A stretch of 64,000 nt of DNA, taken from assembly GCA_963920575.1 (NCBI GenBank), contig OY986966.1, forward strand, positions 14,959,297 to 15,023,296, given 5' to 3'. The first letter of the stretch is position 1. Every line of letters starts with the position of its first letter. Origin of the DNA: Narthecium ossifragum (taxonomy: Eukaryota; Streptophyta; Magnoliopsida; Dioscoreales; Nartheciaceae). This document shows positions 1 to 10,429 of this stretch, in pieces. The position numbers and the translations under genes were made by a program. The notes below the pieces were generated by a model. It was not told where the DNA came from. It saw only the letters and a list, made by a program, of their open reading frames with translations, and made no database searches.

Positions 1-14
1 CAAGGCCGGGATAC

Positions 15-2088
15 ATGAAGCCATACCCTGCTGATATAGACCTGGTCCCATACCCAGCAAACTATCGACAGCCTCAATTCGCCAAGTTTAGCGGGAGTGG
101 ATCCCCGCATGAGCACATTGCTCATTTCCTAGCAGCCTGCCAGGACACGGCTCATAACGGTGCACTGTTACTACGTCAGTTCGTCCAAACCCTCTCTGGA
201 CCGGCGTTTACTTGGTACAACAAGCTGCTTCCGGGATCCATCACCTCATGGGAACAGATGCAGGAGGCATTTCTTCAAAGGTTCTATAGTACCGAAAGAA
301 GCGTGGGGATAACGGAGCTCACCCAAACTGAACAGAGTCCACACGAGAAGGCTGCCGGACTTCATCAACAGATGGAGGAACTTAAGCATCCACTGCCCGC
401 AGCCCATCACGGAAGCAGAAGCTGTATGGATGTGTATGAACAACCTGCATCCGGAGATGGCACTCTACTTGCAAGGCGTTCGTCCGCTCTCCTTATATGA
501 ATTGGCCTCTAAGGCCACAGACATGGAAAACTACCTGCACCATATAGCCAGAAAAAATCATGCAACAGATGGAGTCCTAAATCGTGCCAAGAAAGATAAA
601 GCTCCACCAAAGGGGAAGGCAGTACTGCAAACCTCCACAACACATGCGCCTAAACCAAAGGAGACTTACGTTCCCAGAGAACAATTTCGGTCCAGGGATG
701 GCTCATCGGAACCAACACAGCTGCGGATGAAGACTCTTAAGGAGAGGATAGAAAAGGAGTACTCCTTCCCCCGAGAAGAGGTCTCTGACATCTTCAGGGG
801 CTTGCTGGATATTGGACTTATAGAGCACCTGGAGCCACGACGCCCTGAAGAAGCAAATAAGGTGGACGAACCTAAGTATTACCACTACCATGGAATACTG
901 GGACACACCCTCCAAGACTGCTTCGTCCTCAAGGACAAGATCCAGAAGCTGATCGACGAAGGAATCATGGACGCTGGGCTCCTGAAGGAGCTTCAAAAAG
1001 AGAAAAGGACAGAGTCGACACACATGATCACAACTGTGGCCGGATCTGGATCCTTACACGAAGAGTACACACTCTCGACACTTGCTCTTAGGGAAACTGG
1101 GCGTGTCCCTCAAATACTTCCTCCAAGTGACATTGAGAATTGATATATGTCTATTTCTCCCCCTGAGAAATACGTGGCTCCTGTCCAGGTGTCCGTCGAG
1201 CGAAGCCCTTGGTCTACCTTGGGAGAACTGTGCCCCCCTGACTCGGATGATGAAGAGTCCTGGTCTGACATGGAGCCGAGTTATGATCACTTCTGGAATA
1301 CCTACTTCAGCAAGAGACAGAAGAAGAAACAAGCCTTCAACCAAAGGATTAAGGCCGCCAGATATAACCCTCCAAGACCTCCGCTTCCCCGAGATTGGCA
1401 GCCGAGGCCGAAGCGGCATAGATCTCCGAAGTACAAGATCTTGACAAAGGTGATGAATCGTGAAGAGATAGAAGGGTTCATTCATCAAGTCTCCACGGAT
1501 CTCCGAGCTAGGAAGCCGCATGTGCTGCAAAATAATGTCCCTTGGGACAGCGAGGATTACTCTTGCTTTACCATAGGAGTTTTGGAAGATGATGACGAAT
1601 CCCTCTGCTTCCCAAAAGAGGAGAAGGCCGAAGTCCACGAGATCGTCACCCACTCCGAGCTCCGACTTCCAGATTCCCAACCTTCACGCCCAAGAGGAAG
1701 GGACCAAGAACCGCAACAAGCAATGCATGATGTAAACTCGAATGAGTCTGTCAAGTACAATGTTGTTTTTCATTTAAAGAAAATACCTACATTGCTTAGT
1801 GTGTACGATGCCTTGTGTCTCTCACATGATTTTCGTAGGTCTCTTATAACTGCATTATCTTTTCCTGACGACTACCGGGCAGAAGTCCCCCAAACTAATG
1901 CCCATGTAGCTGAAAGTTTAAACATAGAATTTTCCGATGATGACCTATTACTCGGGGCAAAACCCCATAATAGGCCGTTATTAATCACCGGTGATATCAA
2001 TAACGTTCCTACGTCACGGGTAATGTTAGACTGCGGGTCGGCCATTAATCTTCTGCCACTCAAAACGCTTCGTGACTTAGGGATATGA
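15..2088 (+). pseudogene. Tat-type gag-protease, frameshifted
   Basis: The gag domain begins in one frame (15 to about 400; FSGSGSPHEHIAHFLAAC, AFTWYNKLLPGSITSWEQM, typical of plant retrotransposon gag). It continues in the +1 frame from about 400 (MCMNNLHPEMALYLQGVRPL), so a frameshift lies near 375-405. A TGA at 1141-1143 interrupts the second frame, which then reads on from 1147 to 2088. At about 880-950 a Cys/His motif (YYHYHGILGHTLQDCFVLKD) stands where a nucleocapsid knuckle is expected. At about 2017-2080 is a retropepsin core with the DCGSAINLLP active site (catalytic Asp, then C-G-S instead of the more common T/S-G-A). Family knowledge: gag forms the particle and the protease cleaves the polyprotein. 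The breaks make this a pseudogene. Confidence 0.85.
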
Positions 2089-2123
2089 TATCGATGACTT
2101 GAGATCAAGTAACATAATAGTCC

Positions 2124-2236
2124 AAGGCTTCAACCAAGCCGGACAACATGTGCTAGGTTCTATACATCTAGCACTAAAGGCTTCAACCAAGCCGGATAAC
2201 ATAATAGTTCAAGGCTTCAACCAAGCCGGACAACAT
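2124..2236 (+). repeat. Three copies of a 26-bp repeat at a deletion junction
   Basis: A 26-bp unit beginning AAGGCTTCAACCAAGCC occurs at 2124-2149, 2177-2202 and 2211-2236, the middle copy with one difference. Translated, it resembles the retropepsin segment NIIVQGFNQAGQ. It sits exactly where RT has been lost, between protease and RNase H, which suggests repeat-mediated deletion or template switching. Confidence 0.85.
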
Positions 2237-2966
2237 GCTACTATCTCAGTTTGACATAATGTATATCCCACAAAAGGCTGTCAAAGGGAAAGCCATGGCG
2301 GATTTTCTCGCCGCTCACCCGGTGCCAAGCAATACGACTGTAGAAGATGACTTACCAGATGAAGAGGTATTCGTCACCGACATTCGACCACCCTGGGAAA
2401 TGTACTTTGAAGGAGCGTGCAGACATTCAGGAGCGGGGGCAGGAATATTTTTTGTCACTCCGATGCAAGCGCTTGCACTAACTTCAGCGTCTTCCAACAA
2501 CATGGCAGATTACGAAGCCCTCGTTATCGGATTAGAGATAGCACTGGAAATGGGGATGGACCCACTCAACGCTTACAGAGACTCTCAACTCATCATAAAT
2601 CAACTCCTCGGCACCTATGCAATCAAGAAAGAAGAATTAATTCCTTATTTTATCATAGCCAAAGAGCTCATTGATTGCTTCAAGGAGTTGAAGATTCAAC
2701 ATATCCCGCGATCCCAAAACCAAAAGGCAGATGCTCTTGCCGGTTTAGCCGCAACCATGGTCCTCTCGCCCTCAGGAGCATTAGAAGTAAGAGTTGAAGA
2801 AAGGCGAGTCCTCACTCCCCTACTTGAAGAAGTTCGAAACAGATATATACCAACTTTCGTCAATGTCGTGTCCACATCAGAAATACAAACAACTGACTGG
2901 AGAGGCCCCTTCCTTGATTATCTCATGTTCGGGATACTCCCTACCAATCCCCAAGAGAGGTTGAGG
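2235..2966 (+). pseudogene. Tat-type RNase H region, truncated
   Basis: The reading frame starts LLSQFDIMYIPQKAVKGKAMADFL, the tether and first RNase H tail typical of Tat/Ogre pol. A second, archaeal-type RNase H domain follows (MYFEGACRHSGAGAGIFF ... MADYEALVIGLEIAL ... YRDSQLIINQLLG ... NQKADALAGLA). The first catalytic Asp of the usual YFDGA motif reads Glu (YFEGA), while the later E, D and D positions are recognisable. The frame runs into the assembly gap, so the integrase side is not visible. The ATG at 2235 lies in the last repeat copy and is probably not a real start. Confidence 0.8.
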
Positions 2967-3166
2967 NNNNNNNNNNNNNNNNNNNNNNNNNNNNNNNNNN
3001 NNNNNNNNNNNNNNNNNNNNNNNNNNNNNNNNNNNNNNNNNNNNNNNNNNNNNNNNNNNNNNNNNNNNNNNNNNNNNNNNNNNNNNNNNNNNNNNNNNNN
3101 NNNNNNNNNNNNNNNNNNNNNNNNNNNNNNNNNNNNNNNNNNNNNNNNNNNNNNNNNNNNNNNNNN
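2967..3166. other. Assembly gap of 200 N
   Basis: Exactly 200 unknown bases. Any reading frame that crosses it is meaningless. The sequence changes character across the gap, from a retrotransposon on the left to GC-rich non-retrotransposon DNA on the right, so order and distance are not assured. Confidence 0.99.
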
Positions 3167-3528
3167 CACCCCACCTACAATGACCCCCCACGCCCGCCAC
3201 GCCCCACCCCACCGCGGGTACTGCTTCACGAACAGCTCCACCATCACCGTCGGGTTCGTCGTCACCACCACCCGCCCTCCCCCCGCAGCAACGGAATGCC
3301 CTCGCTAGTTTGCACACGTCCGAGGCGTAGTGCCACGGGAGCACCGCCCCGCCCGCGAGCTCCATGTCATGGATGTGGATCCCCTCCAGCTCCGTCACTT
3401 CCTCTTCTCCGACACCTCCCCCTCCGGCTCTGGCTCCTCCTCTTCTCCGGCTCCTCCTGCCCTCCTACTCTCTCCTCTGTTTCTCTCTCTCTCCTCCCTC
3501 TTCCTATGTTTCTTAGAGTACCTGGCTG
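3167..3528. other. GC-rich sequence of unknown origin, left of solo LTR
   Basis: C- and G-rich DNA with CT-rich low-complexity tracts (about 3420-3500). Several frames are open on both strands because of base composition, but I recognise no protein. It resumes at 5976 after the inserted solo LTR and ends in a short repeat cluster. It could be a fragment of a host gene or of another repeat. Confidence 0.4.
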
Positions 3529-3738
3529 TGTGAGGACCCGCCCCTCTATCCCCGTGGCCTGTTGTTGACCCCAAGGGGCAATTTGGGGAAATTGCGCCTT
3601 GGCGGTCATTTCACACTGGGTGTGCACACCACAGACCTTGTTTGGTGCTTGTGTTTGTTAGAAAGGTTAGGTGGAACCAAGTTTGGAAGTTCTGGGCTTG
3701 GGCCTGTTTTTCAGCCCAAGTTGGCCCTTCTGGGCTAT

Positions 3739-4660
3739 GAGGATCGATCCTTTGGTCGAGGAGGATCGATCCCTCCTGCCCTGGAAGTCGTTGGCGGTGG
3801 AGTTCGAAGGACGGCCACGACGGTGGCCGTCGCTTCCCCTGTCAGGGGAGGGGAGACTTTTCCTCCCCCTCCTTCGCCTTTCCCCCGCCTTCGCCGGCTT
3901 TCCCCGGCCTTACCCCGCCCCTTCCCCTCCTCCTTCCTTTCCCCCGGCTTCTCCTTTCTCCTTCCTCGCGAGGAGCCCTGTTTTCCTCCCCTGTTCCGGC
4001 AGCCCCTTTCCCTCCTCCGTTCTCCCTGCTCCGGCCACCGTTTCTGGAGCTTGAAGGCTCGTTGGAACCGTGACGGCGTGAGGAAGATCCTTGACTAGGC
4101 TTCGTGGATCGAAGCAGCTCTGTGGAGGTAGGGTTCTCACTCAAAGACTCCGGCTATATTTTTGAGGGTTTTGAAATCCGGGTTTTGTTTTGCTTAGATC
4201 TCCTTGTGGAGTTGATGTTTTTCGGTGTTGAAGCCATGAGTAGCTTCGGGGTTCTTAGATCTACCAACCCACCAAGTTTGGTGAGTTTTGGTTGTATCTT
4301 CCGGCGGTTTTCCCGGCCGGAAGTACGCCGGAACCCATCAGGATCGATCCTCCTGGGAGGAAGGATCGGTCCCTCTGTGTTGGCTTGCTGCGCCCGGCGA
4401 AGGATCGATTTTCTTATGGGAGAAGATCGATCTTGGGTCCTGGGTTTAGCTTGGTTACCCTTCGTCCCGAGAAAGATCGATCTTCCTGGGAGGAAGGATC
4501 GATCTTCCTTGGTGCGACTGGAAGGGCGCCCTCTGTCTCGAGAAAGATCGATCTTCCTGGGAGGAAGGATCGATCTCCTTTGTCTCGACAGTGAGGGAAG
4601 CTCACTGTTACTTAAGTGATCGATCCTTCCTTCGGAAGGGATCGATCCTTCAGTAGCAGA
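3739..4660 (+). repeat. GATCGATC-rich segment within B1
   Basis: Roughly ten GATCGATC octamers, mostly as GGATCGATCC or AGATCGATCT, occur at about 3741, 3761, 4343, 4425, 4474, 4497, 4545, 4567, 4619 and 4640, with decayed copies between. Open frames here encode monotonous DRS/SIDPS peptides that only reflect the repeat. Confidence 0.85.
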
Positions 4661-4767
4661 GAGGGTTTTCAAGGGTTTTGCCCGCGGGGCTTCGCATACA
4701 AATGGTTTTGACGGTTTTGCCCTTGGGGCTTACTATGTCGTTCATCATGCTTATTGTTTACTGCTTT

Positions 4768-4905
4768 GTGGTTAACCGAGGGAGAAATGAACCCTCGGGA
4801 ATGCTTAGTATAATTGGGCCATGGGTTATGCCCTTTTACCGCTTTATGGTGAACCGAAGGAAGTCATGATCCTCGGGAGTGCTTAGAATAAATGGGCTGA
4901 AGGTG
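4768..4905 (+). repeat. Tandem duplication in B1 (about 75-bp unit)
   Basis: Two adjacent similar segments begin with a TGGTtAACCGA / TGGTgAACCGA block, then CCTCGGGA-TGCTTAG and GGGC-trailing text. The same type of block occurs in the B-like LTRs near 58930 and 62500. Confidence 0.6.
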
Positions 4906-5073
4906 TGCCTTTGTTGTGTTACCTGTTACTGCTTTACTTATATCATGCCCTGCTTCCTGTGCATTAGACATGCTAGGTTTCACTGGGTGGGGTTGACCCG
5001 TGGACTTCGGTGACTAAGGCTAAGTGGTTGATGCCGTTACCCTAACTTGTGTCCCCATGCTGGTGTCCAGTAT

Positions 5074-5476
5074 GGGTGAGGGTGTCCTACAGGTATCGTC
5101 TAGCCCACCCTGTTTCAAGGACCGTCGGAGGTAGTCCAGTCCTCGAACAGTGGCTATCGGAGGGACGTAGGTTGGACAGGAACCCTGGGGGGGGAGACAT
5201 CGATGGGATCGATGGACCCCCTGGCTAGACTTAGTCTTTGGTCGGGAGTTAGGGGTCGTGTTGGCTCTGCCGCTTGGAGTACTGAGAGATGGTAGTCTTA
5301 ACCTCGGTCGTTCCGCCAAGTGTGGAGATCCCGCTTGGAGAAGGGTGTCCTACTAGTAGCGTCATGTCCACCCCGTGTCAGGGATTGTCAGAGTTTCCCA
5401 CCCCTGAGCAGTGGTTGTCGGAGGGGCGTACTTGGGTCAGGAGCCCTTCGGGTTATTGACGGGATTTATGGGATCC
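5074..5476 (+). repeat. Tandem duplication in B1 (about 265-bp period)
   Basis: The segment beginning GGGTGTCCTAC at about 5077 recurs at about 5343, each followed by a CACCC-GT-TCA-GGA block and a GCAGTGG/ACAGTGG...TCGGAGGG-CGTA block. It is an internal LTR duplication with diverged copies. Confidence 0.65.
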
Positions 5477-5975
5477 TTGGCAAGCCTCAGTACTTGGCTT
5501 TAGGGTTGGTTCGTTTGGGTTTGCATGTTTAGCGAGAGTGGTAGAGTAGGACCCTGCTGAGCTGTTGCTCATTCCTATCTAGACTGTGTTGTTTGCAGGT
5601 GCGGGTCCCAGCTCCTCTCCGGTGCTTCCCCGTCGGTTGTCTCGTGGTGGCGCGCCGGCTCCTGACCATGTCTGAGGGTCAGGATGGTTTTGTTTGTGCC
5701 CTTGCGGAGACCCCGATGGGTGCTGTAGCTTTTTGGGGACTGTTGATCCCTTGTAAATCTGTTGTATTAGAACTCCTGTTTAACTCTATTAGATCAGTTG
5801 CAATAGATGTTAATAGTTGTTGTTCTTTTGCTTCCGCTTATGCCTGTGGTCAGCTGTTTCCGCCAGCTGGGTGTTAGTCTCAACTGTTTTCGCCAGTTGA
5901 GGCTAGTAGTTGTAGGTTCTTCCCCCTCGTGTCTCGGCCCAGTCTGGGGTCTGCGGGTCGGGGCGCGACAGGCTG

Positions 5976-6269
5976 TCTCCGGCAACTCCTCTCCGCCGGC
6001 ATCGGCGCCCTGCCCCTCCAACTCGCCTGCTCCAGGCTCCCTCCCAGGTGTTCCGCCATCTTTGATGGGGCCCTCGTGTTCCGCAGGAAGGCTGCAGCGG
6101 CCTCACTGATCGCATAACTAAGAATTCATAGGCTAAGTAAGGAATTCCTCGCATAAGTAAGTAATACAGAGACTAAGGAATTCAGTAAGGAATTCATAGG
6201 CTAAGTAAGGAATTCCTCGCATAAGTAAGAAATCATATCCAAGACGACTTAATTACTAAATTTAAGTCC
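5976..6269. other. Continuation of the B1 insertion target
   Basis: GC-rich sequence to about 6116, continuous with the DNA ending at 3528 once B1 and one TSD copy are removed, then AT-richer DNA with a direct repeat. No recognised gene. Confidence 0.5.
6122..6229 (+). repeat. 40-bp direct repeat with GAATTC sites
   Basis: A 40-bp unit starting GAATTCATAGGCTAAGTAAG occurs at 6122-6161 and 6190-6229, separated by 28 bp that also contains a partial unit. Confidence 0.85.
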
Positions 6270-6274
6270 ACTAA

Positions 6275-7218
6275 TGTCGCACCCCGACCCGCGTTGGCCC
6301 AACCGGGCCGGGCGACGCGAACCGGAACCTAACCTACTGCAGAAATTTTGGCGAGGTTTTCCTCTAATCGTAGTGGTCTCCCTAGCAATTCATAATCATC
6401 CTGTATTATCATACAATTTCAAACCTCAAGACTGAAGCTGGAATATAATACAAATCCTCAAAACAGGGAAAATTATACATTTAACATTCCTGTAGGAGAC
6501 TATCTACAACAAAAGGGTAAAACTGAGATCACCGCTCCTCAAGCACCGCCAGACGCCGCCACGTCACCAAACACCGGCCCGATAGGGGCGACCGAAGAAA
6601 AGGTAGCGGCAGCACCTGCAAAACGCAGCCCGGGTAGGAGTGAGCACTAAGCTCAGCAGGGACACTACACTACGACACTCACAAGGGAGGGAACACAACA
6701 GTGTCGCCCTCAAGCAAAGGTTGGGTATACACAGGGGTCCCATAACCCCACCGCGTGTCCCAGAAAGGAGGTCTCTGTCATGGTCCCCAGCCGAACTGGT
6801 CACATGCTGGGTCGCCCTCAGCGAGGCAGGAAGACGACACTGCCATCTCACTAGCAGAAAAACCAACACTACTAGACGGGCAACCAACACCGCTGAGTAG
6901 GCACTACCTCTACCAAAGAGACAGTGAACCGGACACCGGCTACACATCAACACTCGGCTCGAGGTCGACACGACCTCTAAACATCAAACCACATGTATTC
7001 AGGTCATCTAACCCTATCATCGAAATCGACTGAATACTATAAAAATCGAGTCCTGGACCAAGCTACCCGCAACGGTCCTTGAGCTAGATCCGGACTACCC
7101 GAAAGGCCCCGATCGGCGATCAACCCATCGCCAACGCCTTACACAGATGCAACTAATGCACAAAGCAAAGCATGTTATGAGCACACGCATGAATATACAG
7201 GTAAGCATGCAACAGTAT
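6275..7218 (-). mobile_element. Solo LTR of family B, copy B2, first part (3' end of LTR)
   Basis: Starts TGTCGCACCCCGACCC, the reverse complement of the family B terminus. TSD ACTAA lies at 6270-6274 and 27498-27502. The LTR is split by element C, which duplicated AGTAT (7214-7218 and 26068-26072); the rest of the LTR is at 26073-27497. The joined length is about 2.37 kb, close to B1 (2.44 kb) and B3 (2.32 kb). Confidence 0.93.
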
Positions 7219-8764
7219 TGATAAGTCACTAATTATTCATAATTAAACCCCTTAAATTACCTTTGTTAGGCCTAGAGTAGTTGTATTTAATAGTTTGTTA
7301 GTTGATTTCAGGTTTAATCATGCTTTGAGAAGAAATGCACGAAATTCGGTCAAAATGACTAAAGAAACTGCTTCATTGACCGTTAGTAATATATTCGCTA
7401 GATATTTGAAAAAGATTCAAATATTCTGAAACTTCGGGATATTGTAGAAACCTCAGAGATCTACAACCTTTCTGTTGGACACTTTGCGAGATTCCTGATG
7501 GTGTGATAGCAGATTTAAAGAATACATGGAAGTACATAGGCTGGGAAGCTGCACCGTCGAAGCTCAAGAGAATATTCTCCAACTATTCTACATTAATCAG
7601 AATATTATGAAATAATTTGAAGATGACAGAAGACTTCCATATCTATAACTCGCATGTTGATGACTTTGTCAGATTCCGTATAGATTGCCCCCAGAATTGA
7701 CTCCAAGTTAGAGTTTGAGTAGAAGCTCAAGAATAAGGAACTTGATGATGTGGCAGTTAATGACCCAGTCAGACCGACTAGAGCGATGGATTGGATTTGA
7801 GTCCGATGGATCGCTCTGATGACGTCATCAACCCGGAATTCAGGGAAATTAGAGTGTAAATTCAACTATAACTCCTAATTCTGGGATTAAGGGTTTCTAT
7901 GATATAAAGGGGCTATTCCAGCCGAATTTCTCATCTTTTTGATAATATTTGGAGGAGGAAGAAGAAGACGGAGAGGATGTGGATGGTGACAGCTTCTTAT
8001 TCCAACCCGATTACTTTCATCCAAAAGATGAGTTGCTAATTATTATACTTAGAATTATTCATGAAACCCTAGTGTAGTTTTGGTTTTTCTTTAGTTGGAT
8101 TCTTGTGAACTTCTCGATGCATGATCTCATGAATATGGTTTTATTATTAATAGAGTTGAAGGAACAGAGTTCCCTTGACGTATTTTCAGTCCTACATGAT
8201 TTCTGTGATTGATTGTAGAGATTTATGAGATGGTTTTCATGAAATTATTGGTTTGCCTTTGAGATAAGCTATGCTACGCGAAGATAGGTTGTGTCAAGGT
8301 TATTAGGAGTAGTATAATTTAAGGTAATCGTAGGACCAAAGACAATCTATGCCAAGCAAAGATAGGTTATGCCGTTGAGAACATTAACTTTCTTTTAGGG
8401 ATTCATGTGAGCTTGTAGTCATATGATCCATAATGTTGAGAGAAGGGAACAAGAGGATAACTCGAGAAGACTAATAATGAAACTAGGACGGATTGAGTAA
8501 TTCCTAAGTAACTACTCCATTGATTCAAATTGGTCAACCTTTTATCTCTTTTATTTATTAGTTTAGATAACTCTATTCTATCTTTGATTCTTTTCCTTAG
8601 TTTTAGGGTTTTGAGAATTGATTTCAGTTTTCAACGTTTTCCCTGTGGATCGACTCCCGACTTCACCGCTATTTCTACATAGTAGTGCAGTGATTGAATA
8701 AGGATTATAAATTTATATTTGATTGAGTTTGCAACGTTTTAACGATGACGTTTGTGAGCGATCA
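7219..8764 (+). repeat. Element C 5' LTR
   Basis: TGATAAGTCAC...GAGCGATCA. The promoter region holds a probable TATA box at 7903-7909 (TATAAAG). Unlike the A, D and E LTRs it has no clear GATCGATC array, only decayed forms near 7780-7820 (GCGATGGAT, GGATCGCTC). Confidence 0.92.
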
Positions 8765-8769
8765 ATTTT

Positions 8770-8787
8770 TGGCTCCGTTGCCGGGGA
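8770..8787 (+). promoter_or_regulatory. Primer-binding site of element C
   Basis: TGGCTCCGTTGCCGGGGA matches the complement of the plant tRNA-Asp 3' end except one base (T for G at position 5). It lies 5 bases after the 5' LTR. Confidence 0.9.
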
Positions 8788-9172
8788 TTTCGACGGTTAA
8801 CTAATTGCTTTTCTCTTAACTCGTTTTCTTTGTTTAGTTAGGTCTTTATCTTTCTTATTTCCCCCTTTCTTTATTTTACACTTTTTAGGAATTTCTGACA
8901 ATTTTTCTGATTTTTACAGCTACTAAATTTGATTTTCTCGGAATTGGACTTGCAGCCCATCGCCAAGAGCGATCGGTCGGACACGGGAGTGACCGATCAG
9001 GACGGTGTAGTCAGGTAAGTTTGTTCTAAACTCCGAGTTTTTTTATCTAGCTGTTTGAGACGCTTCGGCAAGTCGCACTAAAGCACGTTTCAGTGACAGT
9101 CGTCTCTTAGACCAGCCCACTTTTTGTATTCCTAATCTTTGGCGTGGTCCTTATTTATGTGATCTTGCATGC
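8788..9172 (+). other. Element C untranslated leader
   Basis: About 385 bp between primer-binding site and the gag-like ATG, with no coding potential seen. One GATCGGTC-like motif lies near 8970. It probably contains packaging signals, by analogy. Confidence 0.4.
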
Positions 9173-10120
9173 ATGGCTAATTTTTATATGCCACCAGGTG
9201 CCATGTCCAATGATGATTTGCCTTTTGGTTATGAACCCGCTTACAATAATGACATATTTGGTTTCTCAAATCCGGCAATTAATTCACATTCATATCCTTA
9301 TAATTTGAATTTTAGAAATCATACAAACCCTAATTGGCAATTTAAAGGTTATCAACCTCCTAATGTTCAACCATGGAAAATAGAAACACCGTCCCAAAAT
9401 TTTGAACCTAGTTTTGGACAACAATATCCTTCACAAGCATCCTCTAACCCAACTATGGACATAATCATGAGTACACTTGCCAACATGAATGCTAGTATGA
9501 ATAACATGAATGCTAAGATGGCAAAAATTGAAAGAGATGTTAACTCTAATGATCAATCAATTAAGTAAATAGAGATACAAATAGAACAACTAGCCCACAT
9601 GGTTGATTCGTATTATGAGAATGAGGATTATGCGAATGATTCTATTCCTCTTGTTAATGATGACAATGCTTGTGATGCTTATCTTTCTAATGATGTTGAT
9701 GCATACTATAATGCTCGTGATGTTTTGCCAGTTCATGATGCTATTGATAATGTTTTGTCGGCTGCTGAAAGTACTGTTTTGCCAACTTTGGATGATACAG
9801 TTGATGATGTTGATGAATGCTATCCGGTTGCACATTCTGGGCCTTATATGTATTTCGGTCATTCTTATGAAGCAAGTTTTTTTTTATGATAGTGATGATG
9901 AGGGTTGTTATGCTAAATTGCCGATTGTTCATGATGAGTTGAATGATGATAATATGTCTATTTCCAATAATCATAATGACGATGAGCATATTAGTGAGAC
10001 CCTCTGTCAGGAACCTCAAGTTGAACTTCTACATGATGAGTTGAATGATGATGATGTGCATATTAGTGATAAACATAATGAGGATGAGGGTGTTAGCAAT
10101 ATTCCTTCTCTAGAGCCTTA
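9173..10120 (+). pseudogene. Element C gag-like ORF remnant with acidic repeats
   Basis: ATG at 9173; frame open to a TAA at 9566-9568, then the same frame continues to about 9880. The first part (residues 1-131) is Asn/Pro/Tyr-rich (FRNHTNPNWQFKGYQPPN), resembling the C-terminal linker of Athila gag (YNPGWRDHPN in element A). The second part (9599 on) is rich in Asp, Asn and Tyr with DAY motifs, reminiscent of the repeats in element E. At a run of nine T (about 9879-9887) the frame shifts and continues to 10121, where an acidic block (HDELNDD..ISn.HN.DE) occurs twice, at about 9930 and 10040. There is no zinc knuckle, protease or RT. Function unknown; probably a gag relic. Confidence 0.6.
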
Positions 10121-10392
10121 GTTTGAGATTCTACCTTTAACATTATCCCCATTAGTTGAACTTTGTGAGGAGGAGAACCTTGTTATGAGTGAAGACTATG
10201 CCAATTCCTATCGTCCTTTCATCAAAGATCGTATCAAAATTTCCAATTATATGTTTGCTAAGGACTTTTGTTTATTCTTTGATTAAGCATGTCTGCATAC
10301 CTTCACCATGATTCGGACCATGTATTTCTTCACATGGAATCATCGCCCTCCTAAATTTTGTTTCAGGAGAGTCTAGTGAAAAACGTAAACTT

Positions 10393-10417
10393 AAGCGCTT
10401 TCTGGGAGGCAACCCAG
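10393..10417 (+). promoter_or_regulatory. Conserved post-coding hairpin, element C copy
   Basis: AAGCGCTT is followed by stem CTGGG (10402-10406), loop AGGCAA and stem CCCAG (10413-10417). The same arrangement with a different stem pair is found after pol in elements A (21697-21719) and D (36645-36668, minus strand). Confidence 0.65.
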
Positions 10418-10429
10418 TTTTTCGGATTT

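Larger units (their letters stand above)
1..2966 (+). mobile_element. Degenerate Tat/Ogre-type Ty3/gypsy retrotransposon fragment
   Basis: The order gag, aspartic protease, then RNase H on the plus strand, with protein similarity to plant Tat-lineage elements, identifies this as an internal piece of an LTR retrotransposon. Neither LTR is in the window: the left end is cut by the window edge and the right end by the assembly gap. The reverse transcriptase that should lie between protease and RNase H is absent, replaced by about 150 bp carrying three copies of a 26-bp repeat. A frameshift and in-frame stops make it non-functional. The Tat assignment rests on the gag, protease and RNase H motifs by recognition only. 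Confidence 0.85.
3529..5970 (+). mobile_element. Solo LTR of family B, copy B1
   Basis: Starts TGTGAGGACCCG and ends GGGGCGCGACA (TG...CA). It is flanked by an exact 5-bp target duplication, GGCTG at 3524-3528 and 5971-5975. There is no primer-binding site after it and no coding sequence, so it is a solo LTR left by LTR-LTR recombination. It shares its ends and much of its body with the copies at 6275-7218/26073-27497 (minus strand) and 61394-63710. The GGGTCGGGGCG-GACA terminus is reminiscent of Tekay/Del chromovirus LTRs, but that lineage call is inference. Confidence 0.92.

Noticed and set aside
2877..3398. Minus-strand frames spanning the N gap
   Set aside because: A large part is unknown sequence. 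The ends belong to unrelated DNA on either side of the gap.
3296..4098. Overlapping open frames of 70-180 codons in GC-rich DNA
   Set aside because: Base composition and CT-rich tracts keep several frames open on both strands. They cross the LTR boundary at 3529 and show no recognisable domain.
4104..4672. ORFs with repeated DRSS/SIDPP peptides (also near 14557-15250, 26359-26840, 43099-44485, 46735-47898 and 61924-62353)
   Set aside because: These are translations of GATCGATC arrays in LTRs, open in several frames at once, so not proteins.
6564..7033. ORFs of 86-135 codons on both strands
   Set aside because: They lie in the reverse family B solo LTR and recur in B3 (63095-63346) with no recognised domain.
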